Assembly: GCA_016714005.1 (NCBI GenBank)
Contig: JADJOA010000008.1
Coordinates: 124,001-188,000 of the forward strand
Reading direction: 5' to 3'
DNA from: Bacteroidota bacterium
GTDB lineage: Bacteria; Bacteroidota; Bacteroidia; AKYH767-A; OLB10
DNA length: 64,000 nt
Shown: positions 42,071-51,452 of the stretch, in pieces
How positions within the stretch are numbered: the stretch's first letter is position 1
How the letters are laid out: each line of letters starts with the position of its first letter
The notes under the pieces: model-generated
Seen by the model: only the letters and a program-made list of their open reading frames with translations
Database searches by the model: none
What the model was told of the DNA's origin: nothing
Made by a program: the position numbers and the translations under genes

Positions 42071-42468
42071 TCACTTCCTCTCTTCCTCATAAAGTTCAAT
42101 CGGCAAATCATCAGGGTCGGCAATAAAAGTAAAGCGTTTGTTTGTGTACTCGTCTGTGCGAATTGGTTCAAAAGGAATATTTTTAGTTTGTAGTATTTCT
42201 ATACACTTGTTTAAATCTTCAACGGCAAAAGCTATGTGGCGTAAGCCTGCTGCCTCGGGATACGATTTTCTTTCAGGGGCATTTTCAAATGTAAAAAGCT
42301 CTATTACATATTTTCCGTTTAATGAAAGATCAGCTTTCCAAGACCTGCGCTCCTCCTGTAAACTTCCTTATCTAATTTAAAACCCAACACGTGGCAATAA
42401 AAATCCTTAGCCTTTTCGTAATTGTTAGTGATGGTTGCAACGTGGTGGAGACGGGTTAACTCAAGCAT
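42071..42468 (-). CDS. VOC family glyoxalase-like protein (frameshifted)
   Basis: About 132 residues, a small metalloenzyme of the vicinal oxygen chelate fold, similar to YaeR/lactoylglutathione-lyase-like proteins. N-terminal module LTRLHHVATITNNYEKAKDF with YCHVLGFKL, metal-ligand positions in VIELFTF, LRHIAFAV and the closing DDLPIELYEEE. The start ATG is at 42468 and the stop at 42071; the frame breaks near 42360, where one extra G in an AGGAGG stretch gives KEVYREERRSWKADLSLNG. Both halves are short, so the gene is easy to miss. The substrate is unknown. Confidence 0.78.
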
Positions 42469-42490
42469 AGGTAAAAGGACAGTTCAAACA

Positions 42491-43048
42491 TTAACCCTGT
42501 AACTCTGCCCTAAAGTCTCGTACAGCAAAATACGATTCGGCACCATTGGCATAGATAAAAGTGCGCCCGAAACGAAATTCGCCTGAAATGGCACCGCCAA
42601 GTTTTCTTACCTCCTGCGGTGTATTTAGCCAGCTCGATGTTTTTGCATCAACCGATGCATGTTTTTGTAACTCAAGATATTGCTCTTCGGTTAATACTTC
42701 AATACCCATTGCAGCAGCCATATTGATAGCGCTGTCTTTGGGTTTATTTTCTTTTCTCGAGTTAAGTGCAGCCATATCATAGCAAAGGCTTCTCCTGCCC
42801 TTTGGCGTTTCGGCAGCACAATCATAAAAAATATACTCGCCTGTTTTTTTGTCGTAAGCAACTACATCGGGCTCTCCACCGGTTTGTTCCATTTGAAAAA
42901 GACTCCACAGTTTCTGTGCGCTCTTGGTTAATCTGTCTTCTACTTTTTCCCAGCTTATACCCTTATGCCTTTCAGGATTTTTTTGGAAACGAGATTTTAA
43001 TACATCAATCAGTTCGCTAATTTGTTTTTGCGATAGTTCCTTTTTCAT
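42491..43048 (-). CDS. DUF4256 domain-containing protein
   Basis: 185 residues, complete, no export signal. Family blocks: MKKELSQKQISELIDVLKSR, WEKVEDRLTKSAQKLWSL, GGEPDVVAYDKKTGEYIFYD and GRRSLCYDMAALNSRKENKP. The function is unknown. It runs toward the VOC gene with 22 bases between them, so the two may be co-transcribed. Confidence 0.88.
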   Translation of the reverse strand: MKKELSQKQISELIDVLKSRFQKNPERHKGISWEKVEDRLTKSAQKLWSLFQMEQTGGEPDVVAYDKKTGEYIFYDCAAETPKGRRSLCYDMAALNSRKENKPKDSAINMAAAMGIEVLTEEQYLELQKHASVDAKTSSWLNTPQEVRKLGGAISGEFRFGRTFIYANGAESYFAVRDFRAELQG

Positions 43049-43134
43049 TCATACAAGGTTTATAAAAGATTAAAGCTTACGTTTAATTGAAAAATTTAAT
43101 ACTCCCCAAAACTAAAGAAAATTGATGTGGTGGG

Positions 43135-43230
43135 TTACTCAGGATAATACAGCCTGTTGCGTGATAATGCAGCATCTTGGGGGTTATAGTTGCGGAACTT
43201 CAGGATGTACTTTAGGTGCTTGCGCGTCCA
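43135..43230 (-). other. Coding-like remnant without a start
   Basis: Thirty-one codons on the minus strand, open from a TGA at 43231-43233 to a TAA at 43135-43137, read WTRKHLKYILKF ... NPQDAALSRNRLYYPE. The residue choice looks protein-like rather than random, but no start codon exists and I do not recognise the family. It could be the tail of a gene cut off by deletion or by further frame errors in this indel-rich stretch. Confidence 0.3.
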
Positions 43231-43236
43231 TCAAAC

Positions 43237-44194
43237 CTATTTTATAAGCAATTTAGAACGTTCAACACTGTTACGTAAAACACATTCAACCACATAATTT
43301 CCTTTTTAATTTTTTCAGTGTTTACACTTACTTCATTTGAATTGTGGTTTAATTCTAAAATTAACTGACCTGTAATGGTATAAATCTTAAGAGCGGTTAT
43401 AACTTCATTGCTTTTGACATTAAAATTATCCGATGTTGGATTAGGGAAAATACTTAACTGATTATTTGAGTCTTCGGCAATTCCTGTTGCGTCTTTTGCA
43501 AAGCGAGCAATATTGCTGATATAATACACAAACATATTCCAACCGTAATAGCCTTGAGATGGATTACTCCATTGACCATCTCCCAATAAAATAAGTTTAG
43601 GTCCGCCAGTATAATTCGGAAAATAAGCGCCTTGCTTTAAAGAAACTTTTGGTGCAAGCCCGGTAGCACTAACATTGTTATTCATCAAACTAAAAAATGT
43701 GCCCCACCTGTTGTATTTGTATGCCACATAATTATGTCCCAAAATTTGTCCATTGGTGTTGCTCCCATAATCGTATTGCTGTCCACCCAACATAAACTTC
43801 GCAACCACTGCCACCTGGGTTTGGGTCTGCAAAAATGGAATAGCCTTGAGTTGACTGCATCAAAAAACTGGACCCACCTCTGTTGACTTATAGCCCCTTA
43901 TCCATTGAAAAGTCCCAGCTGAATTATACCGTAACGTAACTAACACTTGCAGGATTAAAATACGCAAGCGCGGAACTTGTATTGATTGGAGCCCAAAAGA
44001 CCTGAATAGTATTTAAACCTAATATGGATGTTACCACAGGAGAAGATGTTATCGTAGAACCAAAAACAGAATGGCAACTTAGTCCGGAGCAAAAACCAGA
44101 ACTGCCATCGGAATATATTAACGATTGGGCATGCAATTTAAAATTAGCAGCCAGCACAATCAAAAGCAAATACAAGCAAAAAAAGTTTTTTCAT
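43237..44194 (-). CDS. T9SS type A protein, heavily frameshifted
   Basis: The start at 44194 (MKKLF...) reaches a signal peptide LYLLLIVLAANFKLHA if one T is removed from a T run. RYNSAGTFQWIRGYKS, ADPNPGGSG and a C-terminal sorting domain (SIFPNPTSDNFNVKSNE ... KKGNYVVECVL) appear in different frames. Open pieces are 43924-44175 and 43242-43832. At least five frame changes occur within 950 bases, more than in any other gene here, so real decay cannot be excluded. A surface protein if intact. Confidence 0.6.
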
Positions 44195-44361
44195 TTGGAG
44201 ATTTTTAGTGATGTAAATGTATTAAAATACCCAAACCCTTCCTACCCATATAACCCACGAAGCATTTCTAACCCCTCCATGTTAGTATCATCAAAAACAT
44301 AAATGCATTTTTTACCGTTTCAATCAAATAACTTTACAAAAAATAAAAATCACAAAACATA

Positions 44362-46090
44362 ATGGAAACTGTTGCTAAAACATTTTTAAAAGGAGGAGAG
44401 TTTGTAATTAAACCATCAACCTTCGAAGACATATTCATTCCCGAAGAAATTTCAGAAGAACATAAAATGATGGTGCAAATGGCGCAGGATTTTCTAAAGC
44501 AGGAAGTGCAACCACATTTCGAAGCGTTAGACCAGCACAAAGAAGGCTTAATGGTTTCCATACTCAACAAAGCGGGCGAATTAGGTTTACTTGGCATTAG
44601 CGTTCCCGAAGAATATGGCGGCTTCGGAAAAGATTTTGTAACCAGCATGCTCATTACCGAAGTGCTTGGTGCCGGTCATTCCTTCTCAGTTGCCATGGCT
44701 GCACACACAGGCATAGGCACACTGCCCATTTTATATTTTGGCACCAAACAACAAAAAGAAAAATACTTGCCGCTGCTTGCCACCGGCAAATGGAAAGCAT
44801 CCTATTGCCTTACCGAACCCGGCAGCGGCGGCGATGCACTGGCTGCAAAAACCAAAGCCGTACTTTCTCCTGATGGAAAACATTAATCATCAACGGGCAA
44901 AAAATGTGGATTACTAATGCAGGCTTTGCAGATTTGTTTATTTGTATTTGCACAGGTTGATGGCGATAAATTCACAGGCTTTATCATCGAAAAAACTTAC
45001 AACGGTGTTACTCTTGGCGAAGAAGAGCACAAAATGGGCATTAAAGGCTCCAGCACACGCCAGTGTTTTTAACGATACCAAAGTGCCTGTAGAAAATGTG
45101 CTGGGCGAAATTGGCAAAGGACACCTCATTGCGTTCAACATACTAAACATAGGCAGAGCAAAACTGGCTGCTGCTGCTTTGGGCGGATGCAAGCAAGTTA
45201 CAACGCTATCCATAGAGTATGCAAACACACGCCAGCAATTTAACTTACCCATTGCAAAATTTGGCGCCATACGCTACAAACTTGCCGAGCAGGCTATTAA
45301 AAAAAAATTATTGAGCGAAGGTGTAGAACATTCAAAAGCGCTGCTGCAGGCTGCCGAAGAATATGCAGTGGAGTGCGCCATACTAAAAGTAGTGGGTAGC
45401 GAAACCCTTGATTATGTTGTGGACGAAGGTGTACAAATTTATGGCGGCTACGGCTTCAGTGCCGATTATCCAATGGACCGCGCCTACCGCGATTCACGCA
45501 TTAACCGCATCTTCGAAGGCACCAACGAAATAAACCGCCTCCTTGCCGTTGACATGATTTTAAAACGCGCCATGAAAGGCAAACTCGACCTCATGACACC
45601 CGCCATGGAAGTGCAAAAAGAACTCATGGGCATCCCCGATTTTGGTGATGTTGATGATACACTCTTTGCATCCGAAAAAAGAACACTTGCCAGCATGAAA
45701 AAAGCCCTGCTCATGGTTGCCGGCAGTGCCGTACAAAAACTGATGATGACCCTTGCCAAAGAGCAGGAAATACTCATAAACATAGCCAACATGGCTGCCG
45801 AAATTTTCGTCAGCGAATCCATCATGCTGCGTACCGAAAAATTAGTTGCACACAAAGGCGAAGCTCAATGCACCTCACAACTCGATATGATGCGCGTTTA
45901 CCTCAACGATGCTGCCGACCACCTCAACCTACAGGGCAAAGAAGCCATCAACTCCTTTGCCGAAGGCGATGAACAACGCATGCTGCTCCTTGGCCTCAAG
46001 CGATTCACCAAAACACCGCCTTACAACACCAAAGAAGCCAGGCGCAGAGTTGCCAAAGCATTAATTGATGCCAATGCTTATTGCTTTTAA
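44362..46090 (+). CDS. Acyl-CoA dehydrogenase family protein (frameshifted)
   Basis: About 580 residues, FAD-dependent first step of fatty-acid beta-oxidation, of the longer type with a C-terminal extension. Motifs: ASYCLTEPGSGGDA, INGQKMWITNAGFADLF, VDGDKFTGFIIEK, YGGYGFSADYPMDRAYRDS and RIFEGTNEINRLL. Open as 44362-44886 and 44942-46090, but the second is in the correct frame only from about 45060. Frames change near 44885 (one T short), 44935, 44990-45060. The thiolase and hydratase partners are not adjacent. Confidence 0.85.
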
Positions 46091-46476
46091 AACAGCAAAC
46101 AGAAAAATAAAAGCAAAATAATTTTCTGGAAACACATCCTCTTATTCACAAATTACCGTCAGTCCCGCCATTGGCTTCTAGTCCGGCTATCTACATATGT
46201 CTCCGCCCTCCGGGCTTTACACTGCTATCGGGTTTATGCTCTGTTTAGGTACATTTTTATTTTAATCTTTTTAAAAAAAACCTGCAAGGTAGTAGCAAAG
46301 TTTTGTGCGCAAGACCCTGACAGTTATACCGTACAAAAGCAAATAAAATTGTAAACTATTTTATAAGTTTACACTGGTGCAATTTGATGATCCCGCACTT
46401 GTTCAGCACTGCTGACTTGGGGCTCGGATTGCGCCTTTCTTTTTGCTTTGTATGTTACTGATGGGAGCATCAGTAT
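46091..46476. other. Intergenic stretch left of IS110 with inverted repeat
   Basis: 386 bases without a convincing gene. They contain the perfect inverted repeat TGTAAACT / AGTTTACA with an eight-base spacer at 46350-46373, and a GC-richer patch around 46165-46240 that includes GCCCTCCGGGC. The sequence near 46295-46330 (TTTTGTGCGC...GTTATACCG) shares short words with the right flank of the element near 47805-47825 (TTTGTGCGGGTTATACCG). Confidence 0.45.
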
Positions 46477-47734
46477 CTAATGCCTGATATCTTCTTTTTG
46501 TTTTAGTTCTTCTTTTTTTATTGTCGGGCTGTTGTTTAATTTTTTTGTTTGATTGTTTTTATCTGTTGTTGCATTGTAGGGCTGTGTACTGGTGAGTACG
46601 CCCCATATCATACGCAACATTTTGTGCATAATTACGCCAATTGCCTGTTTGTGATTTTTGCCTTTGCTGCGGTGGCGGTGGTAAATGTTCTTTAAATGTT
46701 CATCGTGCAGCACGCTGGTTTGTGCACACATGTATAACAAGGCGCGCATGCCGGAGCGTCCTTTTGCTCATGCGGTAAGCAAATTGTTTATCGCCACTTT
46801 CTTTCATTACAGGATGCAAACCAAAGTATGATGCCAGGTGTGATGGTGTGGCAAAGCGATGGATGCTTTCAATCTCAATCATGATGGCTGCTGCACTGTA
46901 AGATGCAATGCCCGGAATGGTGTCTATTAAATCTACTTCTGCTCCTTTGCAATTATCTGCAGGTAATTTTTGTGTTCGTCTATCAACTCTTGTTTATCGG
47001 CAATTTGTTTTGCTAAGCTCTTTTATTAAAAACTCCTGCACAGTGTTGTTGCGTGATGTGGTGCTGTTTTTGCTTTGTTGATAATGGAAAGCGCTTTATC
47101 GTGCGTTACGTTTTTTAATTTTTGAGAGTTGTTCAACTTTAAGTTTTTCAATGGCAGCAGGTGATGGATATTTTTTAATACATCCAATACCCATGCAGGC
47201 ATTCCCTGTTTGCAATAGCGCATCAGTTCAGGAAAGGTGCTGTACAAAACCATTTTCATTTCGTTAATAAGCTGCGTGTTTTGCTTTTTGAGCAGTGCAA
47301 TGTGTTTGCTCATGCTGCGGTAAGAACTGTAAATATTATCAGGCACATCATACTTTACTTTTTCTGCATGGCTGATTATGTACTGTGCAATATAACGCGA
47401 GCTGAGTGCATCGGTAACGTTGCGTTCTAAAGAAGCGGCTACGTTGTTTTTACTCCACTGGGGTTTAGTCGCGCTACCTTTATTGGTAATTCTTTTTCAA
47501 AACAATTAGCCAGTTATACCAGTTGTTTTCAAAACCACCGGTGCTTTCTACTGCGCAGTACATGGTGCTGATGTTGTGTTGTAAAGTAAATTGCTTTAAC
47601 AGTTTTTTCAATGCATCATGACCACCGCATGTATCATCTAACTGAAATACTTTTTCCAACTCTTGTTTTTCTTTGTCAAGCAAGGTAAAGTCGGCATAGC
47701 CCTTGCTTACATCAATTCCTAAATACGCTTCCAT
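46477..47734 (-). mobile_element. IS110 family insertion sequence with broken transposase
   Basis: A DEDD-type recombinase of about 415 residues split over four pieces: 47480-47734 (AYLGIDVSKGYADF with the first acidic residue, CAVESTGGFENNW), 47026-47346, 46700-46882 (HLASYFGLHPVMKESG, Transposase_20 domain) and 46477-46749 (RHRSKGKNHKQAIGVIMHKM). The N-terminal DEDD and C-terminal Transposase_20 order is typical of IS110, which has no classic terminal inverted repeats and, in the IS110/IS1111 group, can use a bridge RNA from the non-coding end. As written it could not transpose; some breaks may be sequence error. Confidence 0.8.
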
Positions 47735-48068
47735 TATTTTTGTTTGATTAATGGGTTAATAAATAAAAAAGTCAAGCATCGTTAAACCTTATAATTTATG
47801 CGGCATCTTTGTGCGGGTTATACCGCTAACTCTTCTTGACATGAGGAGGAAACTGTCAGACGGTGTCTGTGCACCAAGGTCACTTCCCTCTCATCGTGCC
47901 AAGTTACTTAACTTTGAAAAATCAAACATATAAGGTTTCTTTCCAGTCCCTCCTCACCTTACGCATATCCTCTGCGTTGCAATCAAAATGCTGTGTGCCA
48001 ATTTTCCTAAACAATATCCTACTCATAGTAACTCCAAAGCACGTTTGCAATTCACTCCCCGTAACTTA
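47735..48068. other. Intergenic stretch right of IS110
   Basis: 334 bases. It lies upstream of the transposase start, the place where IS110-type elements can carry a bridge RNA, but I cannot establish element boundaries. A small minus-strand frame at 47922-48026 (MSRILFRKIGTQHFD...) is open for 34 codons without a recognised family. Nothing else is supported. Confidence 0.35.
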
Positions 48069-48527
48069 TCACCCCTTCCTTTCTCTCCACCATCCAATCA
48101 CCTGCTGTATAAAAAGCGTATAAAAAATTAAACACATAAAAAACCCAAAAATGCCAAACACCACTGCCAGTATCCATCCATCTTTTCCTTCCAGCGTGGC
48201 GGTTTGTGGGTTGTTGCTGTCGTAAAAAACTCTTACTTTTTGTCCTACCGTAAAATCATTAAAGTTGGTAAACGTAGTAGAGTAATAAGTAACAATCTCA
48301 CCTTTTTCTGTCATAAACTTAACCACCGGTGCATACGAGCCCGAACTTTTTTCATTCACCTTCATCGGTCGCTTATACATTTCCACAACAGTGCCCTCTG
48401 TTTCCAAACCGTACTTAAGCAGCCTGTATGGTTTTAAGCCCTCCCGCACACTTATAACAATAAACATAGTACCTGCACAAACAAACATAAATGTAAAAAG
48501 CAGTTTTATCAGTCGTATAATATCCAT
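48069..48527 (-). CDS. DUF3592 domain-containing membrane protein
   Basis: 152 residues with one hydrophobic helix at each end: LLFTFMFVCAGTMFIVISV near residues 9-28 and WILAVVFGIFGFFMCLIFY near 120-138. The extracytoplasmic middle has GTVVEMYKRP, YAPVVKFMTEKGEIV and VGQKVRVFYDSNNP, matching the DUF3592 pattern. Function unknown. Divergent from osmC. Confidence 0.83.
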   Translation of the reverse strand: MDIIRLIKLLFTFMFVCAGTMFIVISVREGLKPYRLLKYGLETEGTVVEMYKRPMKVNEKSSGSYAPVVKFMTEKGEIVTYYSTTFTNFNDFTVGQKVRVFYDSNNPQTATLEGKDGWILAVVFGIFGFFMCLIFYTLFIQQVIGWWRERKG

Positions 48528-48678
48528 AAGTTCTTATATTCTTTTATGTGCATAGTCAAAAAGAAATGGGTGTTAAACTTAACATTAAAAACAAAAATGC
48601 GCCAGCCGCTTAAATGTATCAATTCCTACAACTATTGTTTTAATTTTGCGCAAGATTTTAAAATACAAACTAAATTTC

Positions 48679-48694
48679 CTCCGAAATTTCGGAG
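48679..48694. promoter_or_regulatory. Perfect 16-bp palindrome upstream of osmC
   Basis: CTCCGAAATTTCGGAG, fully self-complementary without a spacer, ends 31 bases before the osmC start codon in the divergent gap with the DUF3592 gene. The position and symmetry suit a dimeric repressor operator. It lacks a T run, so it is not a typical terminator. A TAATTTTG box (48641-48648), like the phylum's -7 element, lies upstream of it. The regulator is unknown. Confidence 0.45.
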
Positions 48695-48725
48695 TCATCA
48701 AATCAAAAAAAAATACAAATAACAA

Positions 48726-49136
48726 ATGAAAAGAAATGCAACAGCCGTTTGGAACGGATCAGGTAAAGAAGGAAAAGGAAATCTTACTACACAAAGCACC
48801 GTTTTATCAAAAACACAATACTCTTATGGTTCACGTTTTGAAGAGGGTGTTGGCACAAACCCCGAAGAATTAGTAGCGGCAGCACATTCCGGTTGCTTTA
48901 GCATGAAACTAAGTTTTGTTTTAGGTGCTGCAGGTTTTACGCCCGATAGTATTGAAACAACATGTACCATAACCTTAGAAAACGGAGCTATAACCAATTC
49001 TCATTTGGTAATGAAAGCACAGGTTCCTGGTATCAGCAAAGAAAAATTTGATGAGTGTGCCGCAGAAGCAAAAGCTAACTGTCCTATTTCAAAACTGCTC
49101 AACACCACCATTACAATGGACGCTACTCTGATTTAA
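48726..49136 (+). CDS. osmC: OsmC family peroxiredoxin
   Basis: 136 residues, complete. Thiol peroxidase that reduces organic hydroperoxides. The two redox cysteines are in AAHSGCFSMKLS and AKANCPISKLL, at the expected spacing. GVGTNPEELVAAAHSGC is the family signature. A palindromic candidate operator lies in its upstream region. It belongs to the OsmC rather than Ohr branch by these motifs; the branch call is tentative. Confidence 0.9.
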   Translation: MKRNATAVWNGSGKEGKGNLTTQSTVLSKTQYSYGSRFEEGVGTNPEELVAAAHSGCFSMKLSFVLGAAGFTPDSIETTCTITLENGAITNSHLVMKAQVPGISKEKFDECAAEAKANCPISKLLNTTITMDATLI

Positions 49137-49151
49137 AGATTGAATTTTAAG

Positions 49152-49208
49152 TTCAGGTAAAGGCTCAAGGAAAGTTATGAGTATAAAATCTTTGTGCCTT
49201 TGCCTGAA
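49152..49208. repeat. Inverted repeat between osmC and ybaB
   Basis: TTCAGGTAAAGGC (49152-49164) faces GCCTTTGCCTGAA (49196-49208): 13 bases with one mismatch and a 31-base spacer. It sits between two convergent genes, so it may end both transcripts, but there is no clear T run next to the stem. Confidence 0.5.
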
Positions 49209-49217
49209 ACTACCTTT

Positions 49218-49508
49218 TTAAAAAATTCCGGGCAGCAATCCTTTACTCGCTTCAGCCATTTCGACCTGTGCAACATTTTGTGCTGCATCAAGCGCGCGGT
49301 TACAGGCAACGGAAATTAAGTCCTCCAATTGCTCTTTATCATTTAGAGTAACCAGTTCATCACTTATTTTTACGGATGTAATTTTAAGGTTACCGTTCAT
49401 ATCCACAACTACATCATCGTTTCCAGCTTTACCGGTTACAGAAATTTTATCAAGGCGTTCTTTCACCTCCTGCATTTTCTTTTGTGCTTCGTATAATTTA
49501 TCAAGCAT
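49218..49508 (-). CDS. YbaB/EbfC family nucleoid-associated protein
   Basis: 96 residues, complete. DNA-binding protein that forms a tweezer-like dimer. N-terminal helix KLYEAQKKMQEVKERLDKI, beta hairpin VVVDMNGNLKITSVKI, C-terminal helix with DLISVACNRALDAAQ and a GLLPGIF tail, all as in the family. The usual neighbours dnaX and recR are absent. Confidence 0.92.
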   Translation of the reverse strand: MLDKLYEAQKKMQEVKERLDKISVTGKAGNDDVVVDMNGNLKITSVKISDELVTLNDKEQLEDLISVACNRALDAAQNVAQVEMAEASKGLLPGIF

Positions 49509-49547
49509 TTAGTTACAGTTTTATATAAATACAATTACTTATTGAAA

Positions 49548-50294
49548 TTATTTTACAGAGAAAATTACCGGTAAATTATGTCTTACAATCACCGGCTTAC
49601 CATTATTTTTACCGGGTTTCCATTGCGGCATATTTTTTATAAGTCGCAGTGCTTCCTTATCACAATCCTTATCAATACCTCTTACTATATATGGAAATAA
49701 AACTTTGCCCTTTTTGTCAATTATAAAATTAACATACACCGTTCCCTGCACTTTTTTCTGCTTTGCTGATGCAGGATAATTCAAGTTTGCATTTAAATAC
49801 TTAAACACTCCATCTGCTCCGCCACTAAACTCGGGCATTTGTTGCACAACTGCTTTGGCGCTTGCGTAGCCAGCATCTTTACCTTTTTCAATTGCAAACA
49901 TTTTTCTATAAACTATTTTGGGCAACGTATCATCAGCAATAAACATACTGCCCTGGCAGTGCGAGTCTAATAATTTAAATGTGGCTGTATCGCCAAGTGC
50001 AAGAACAGCGCTCCAGTCTCGGCAGGCTGCCATGGTATCTGCAAGCACAATGTTTACAATTCCGCGGTTAAAATAGGCTTCACGGTTGCCATCATCTTTT
50101 TTTATTTCATTACTAAAAAACAAACTGGCTCCGCTAAAATCATTTTGCTTAATAAGTTCCGTTCCTTCGCCCGTAAGCCTTGTAACATTTTCTGCTCCCA
50201 GAATAGACCTTATTACTGAATCTGTTTTTGCATTGTTTTGTGCAATACAATTAGTAAGCGCAAAGCAGCAACCCATTAAAATCAAATATTTCAT
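49548..50294 (-). CDS. TPR-containing energy transducer TonB-like protein
   Basis: 248 residues. Signal-like start MKYLILMGCCFALTNCIAQ, with a possible lipobox-like Cys. A short TPR-like stretch follows (GASLFFSNEIKKDDGNREAYFNRG). A TonB C-terminal domain ends the protein: MPEFSGGADGVFKYLNANL, GTVYVNFIIDKKGKVLF, ALRLIKNMPQWKPGKNNGK. There is no clear N-terminal anchor plus proline-rich linker, so it may be a periplasmic TonB_C protein rather than a classical transducer. Confidence 0.82.
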   Translation of the reverse strand: MKYLILMGCCFALTNCIAQNNAKTDSVIRSILGAENVTRLTGEGTELIKQNDFSGASLFFSNEIKKDDGNREAYFNRGIVNIVLADTMAACRDWSAVLALGDTATFKLLDSHCQGSMFIADDTLPKIVYRKMFAIEKGKDAGYASAKAVVQQMPEFSGGADGVFKYLNANLNYPASAKQKKVQGTVYVNFIIDKKGKVLFPYIVRGIDKDCDKEALRLIKNMPQWKPGKNNGKPVIVRHNLPVIFSVK

Positions 50295-50405
50295 AGCATT
50301 TAAATTTCTGTGCTAAGGTTGAAAAAATATTGTTATTCGGCTAATTAATTATTTTCAGCTTTAAGATTAAATTCTAAGTGTAACTTTATCACGATTTAAT
50401 TTTTT

Positions 50406-51423
50406 ATGATGATTGATTTAAGAAGCGACACCGTAACCAAGCCCACTCCGCAAATGCTGGAGGCAATGCTCAATGCCAAAGTTGGCGATGATGTTTTTGA
50501 AGAAGACCCAACGGTAATTCAATTAGAAGAAACCGCTGCAAAAATGTTTGGTAAAGAAGCTGGTTTGTATTGCCCCAGCGGAACCATGACAAACCAAATT
50601 GCAATTAAAGCAGTTACCGAATCAGGCACTGAAGTTATATGTGAAAAAGGCTCACATGTTTATTATTACGAAGGTGGTGGCATTATGTCAAACTCCGGTG
50701 CATCTGTAAAACTAATTGAAGGAAACAGAGGAAGAATTACTGCTGATGATGTGATAAAAAATATTAATGCTGATAACGTACACTTTCCCGAAAGCCGTTT
50801 GGTTGTTTTAGAAAACACTGCCAACCGGGGTGGTGGCAGTTGTTATAATTTGGAGGATATGCAAAGTATTGCCGCTGCATGTAAAACCCATAATTTGTTT
50901 TTGCATTTAGATGGGGCCAGAATCTTTAATGCTTCTATTGCAAAAAATTATTCTCCATCTGACATAGGCAAGTGTTTTAATTCCATTTCAGTATGTTTAA
51001 GTAAAGGATTGGGTGCACCCGTTGGTTCTGTCTTATTGGGTGATAAGGGTTTAATTAAAAAAGCAAGGCGAATTCGTAAAGTTTTTGGTGGTGGCATGAG
51101 GCAAGCCGGATATATTGCTGCAGCAGGTTTATATGCCTTAAATAATCATATAAACAGATTAGTTGATGACCACAAAAAGCAAACACATCGAATCAATTTT
51201 AAAATCATGTAGCTTCGTTAAAAGTGTATTGCCTGTTGAAACCAATATTGTAATTTTTACATTGCAGGATGGCTTTAAAACCGAAACTATTTTAAATCAT
51301 CTTTCAAAAAACAATATTCTTGCTTTTGCAACTGGACCCGACACAATCAGGTTTGTTACTCATTTAGATATTAGTGATACAATGCTTTATGATATTGACA
51401 AAGTGCTGAAAACTTTTAACTGA
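50406..51423 (+). CDS. Threonine aldolase family protein, GntG type (frameshifted)
   Basis: About 340 residues, PLP-dependent enzyme that cleaves L-threonine or allo-threonine to glycine and acetaldehyde. MIDLRSDTVTKPTPQMLEAM at the start, the Schiff-base lysine in VCLSKGLGAPVGS, HLDGARIFNA. The frame breaks at the A5 run 51174-51178: one more A restores LVDDHKKSKHIESILK from segments 50406-51212 and 51163-51423. It is followed 29 bases later by guaA. Confidence 0.88.
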
Positions 51424-51441
51424 ATAGCTTACCATAAGTTT

Positions 51442-51449
51442 TACTTTTG
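51442..51449 (+). promoter_or_regulatory. Candidate -7 promoter box at guaA start
   Basis: TACTTTTG matches the Bacteroidota -7 consensus TAnnTTTG exactly and ends three bases before the guaA ATG. No TTTG -33 box is found at the usual spacing. If active, the transcript would be leaderless or nearly so. Confidence 0.3.
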
Positions 51450-51452
51450 CAC

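Noticed and set aside
46477..47734. Terminal inverted repeats for the insertion sequence
   Set aside because: The only inverted repeat nearby (46350-46373) lies on one side and has no partner; IS110 elements normally lack such ends.
47863..48123. 86-residue plus-strand frame right of IS110
   Set aside because: Low-complexity composition, no family, and it overlaps the end of the DUF3592 gene on the other strand.
51447..51452. TTG at 51447 as guaA start
   Set aside because: The ATG two codons later gives the conserved start MHQSILIIDFGSQ, so the TTG is not needed.
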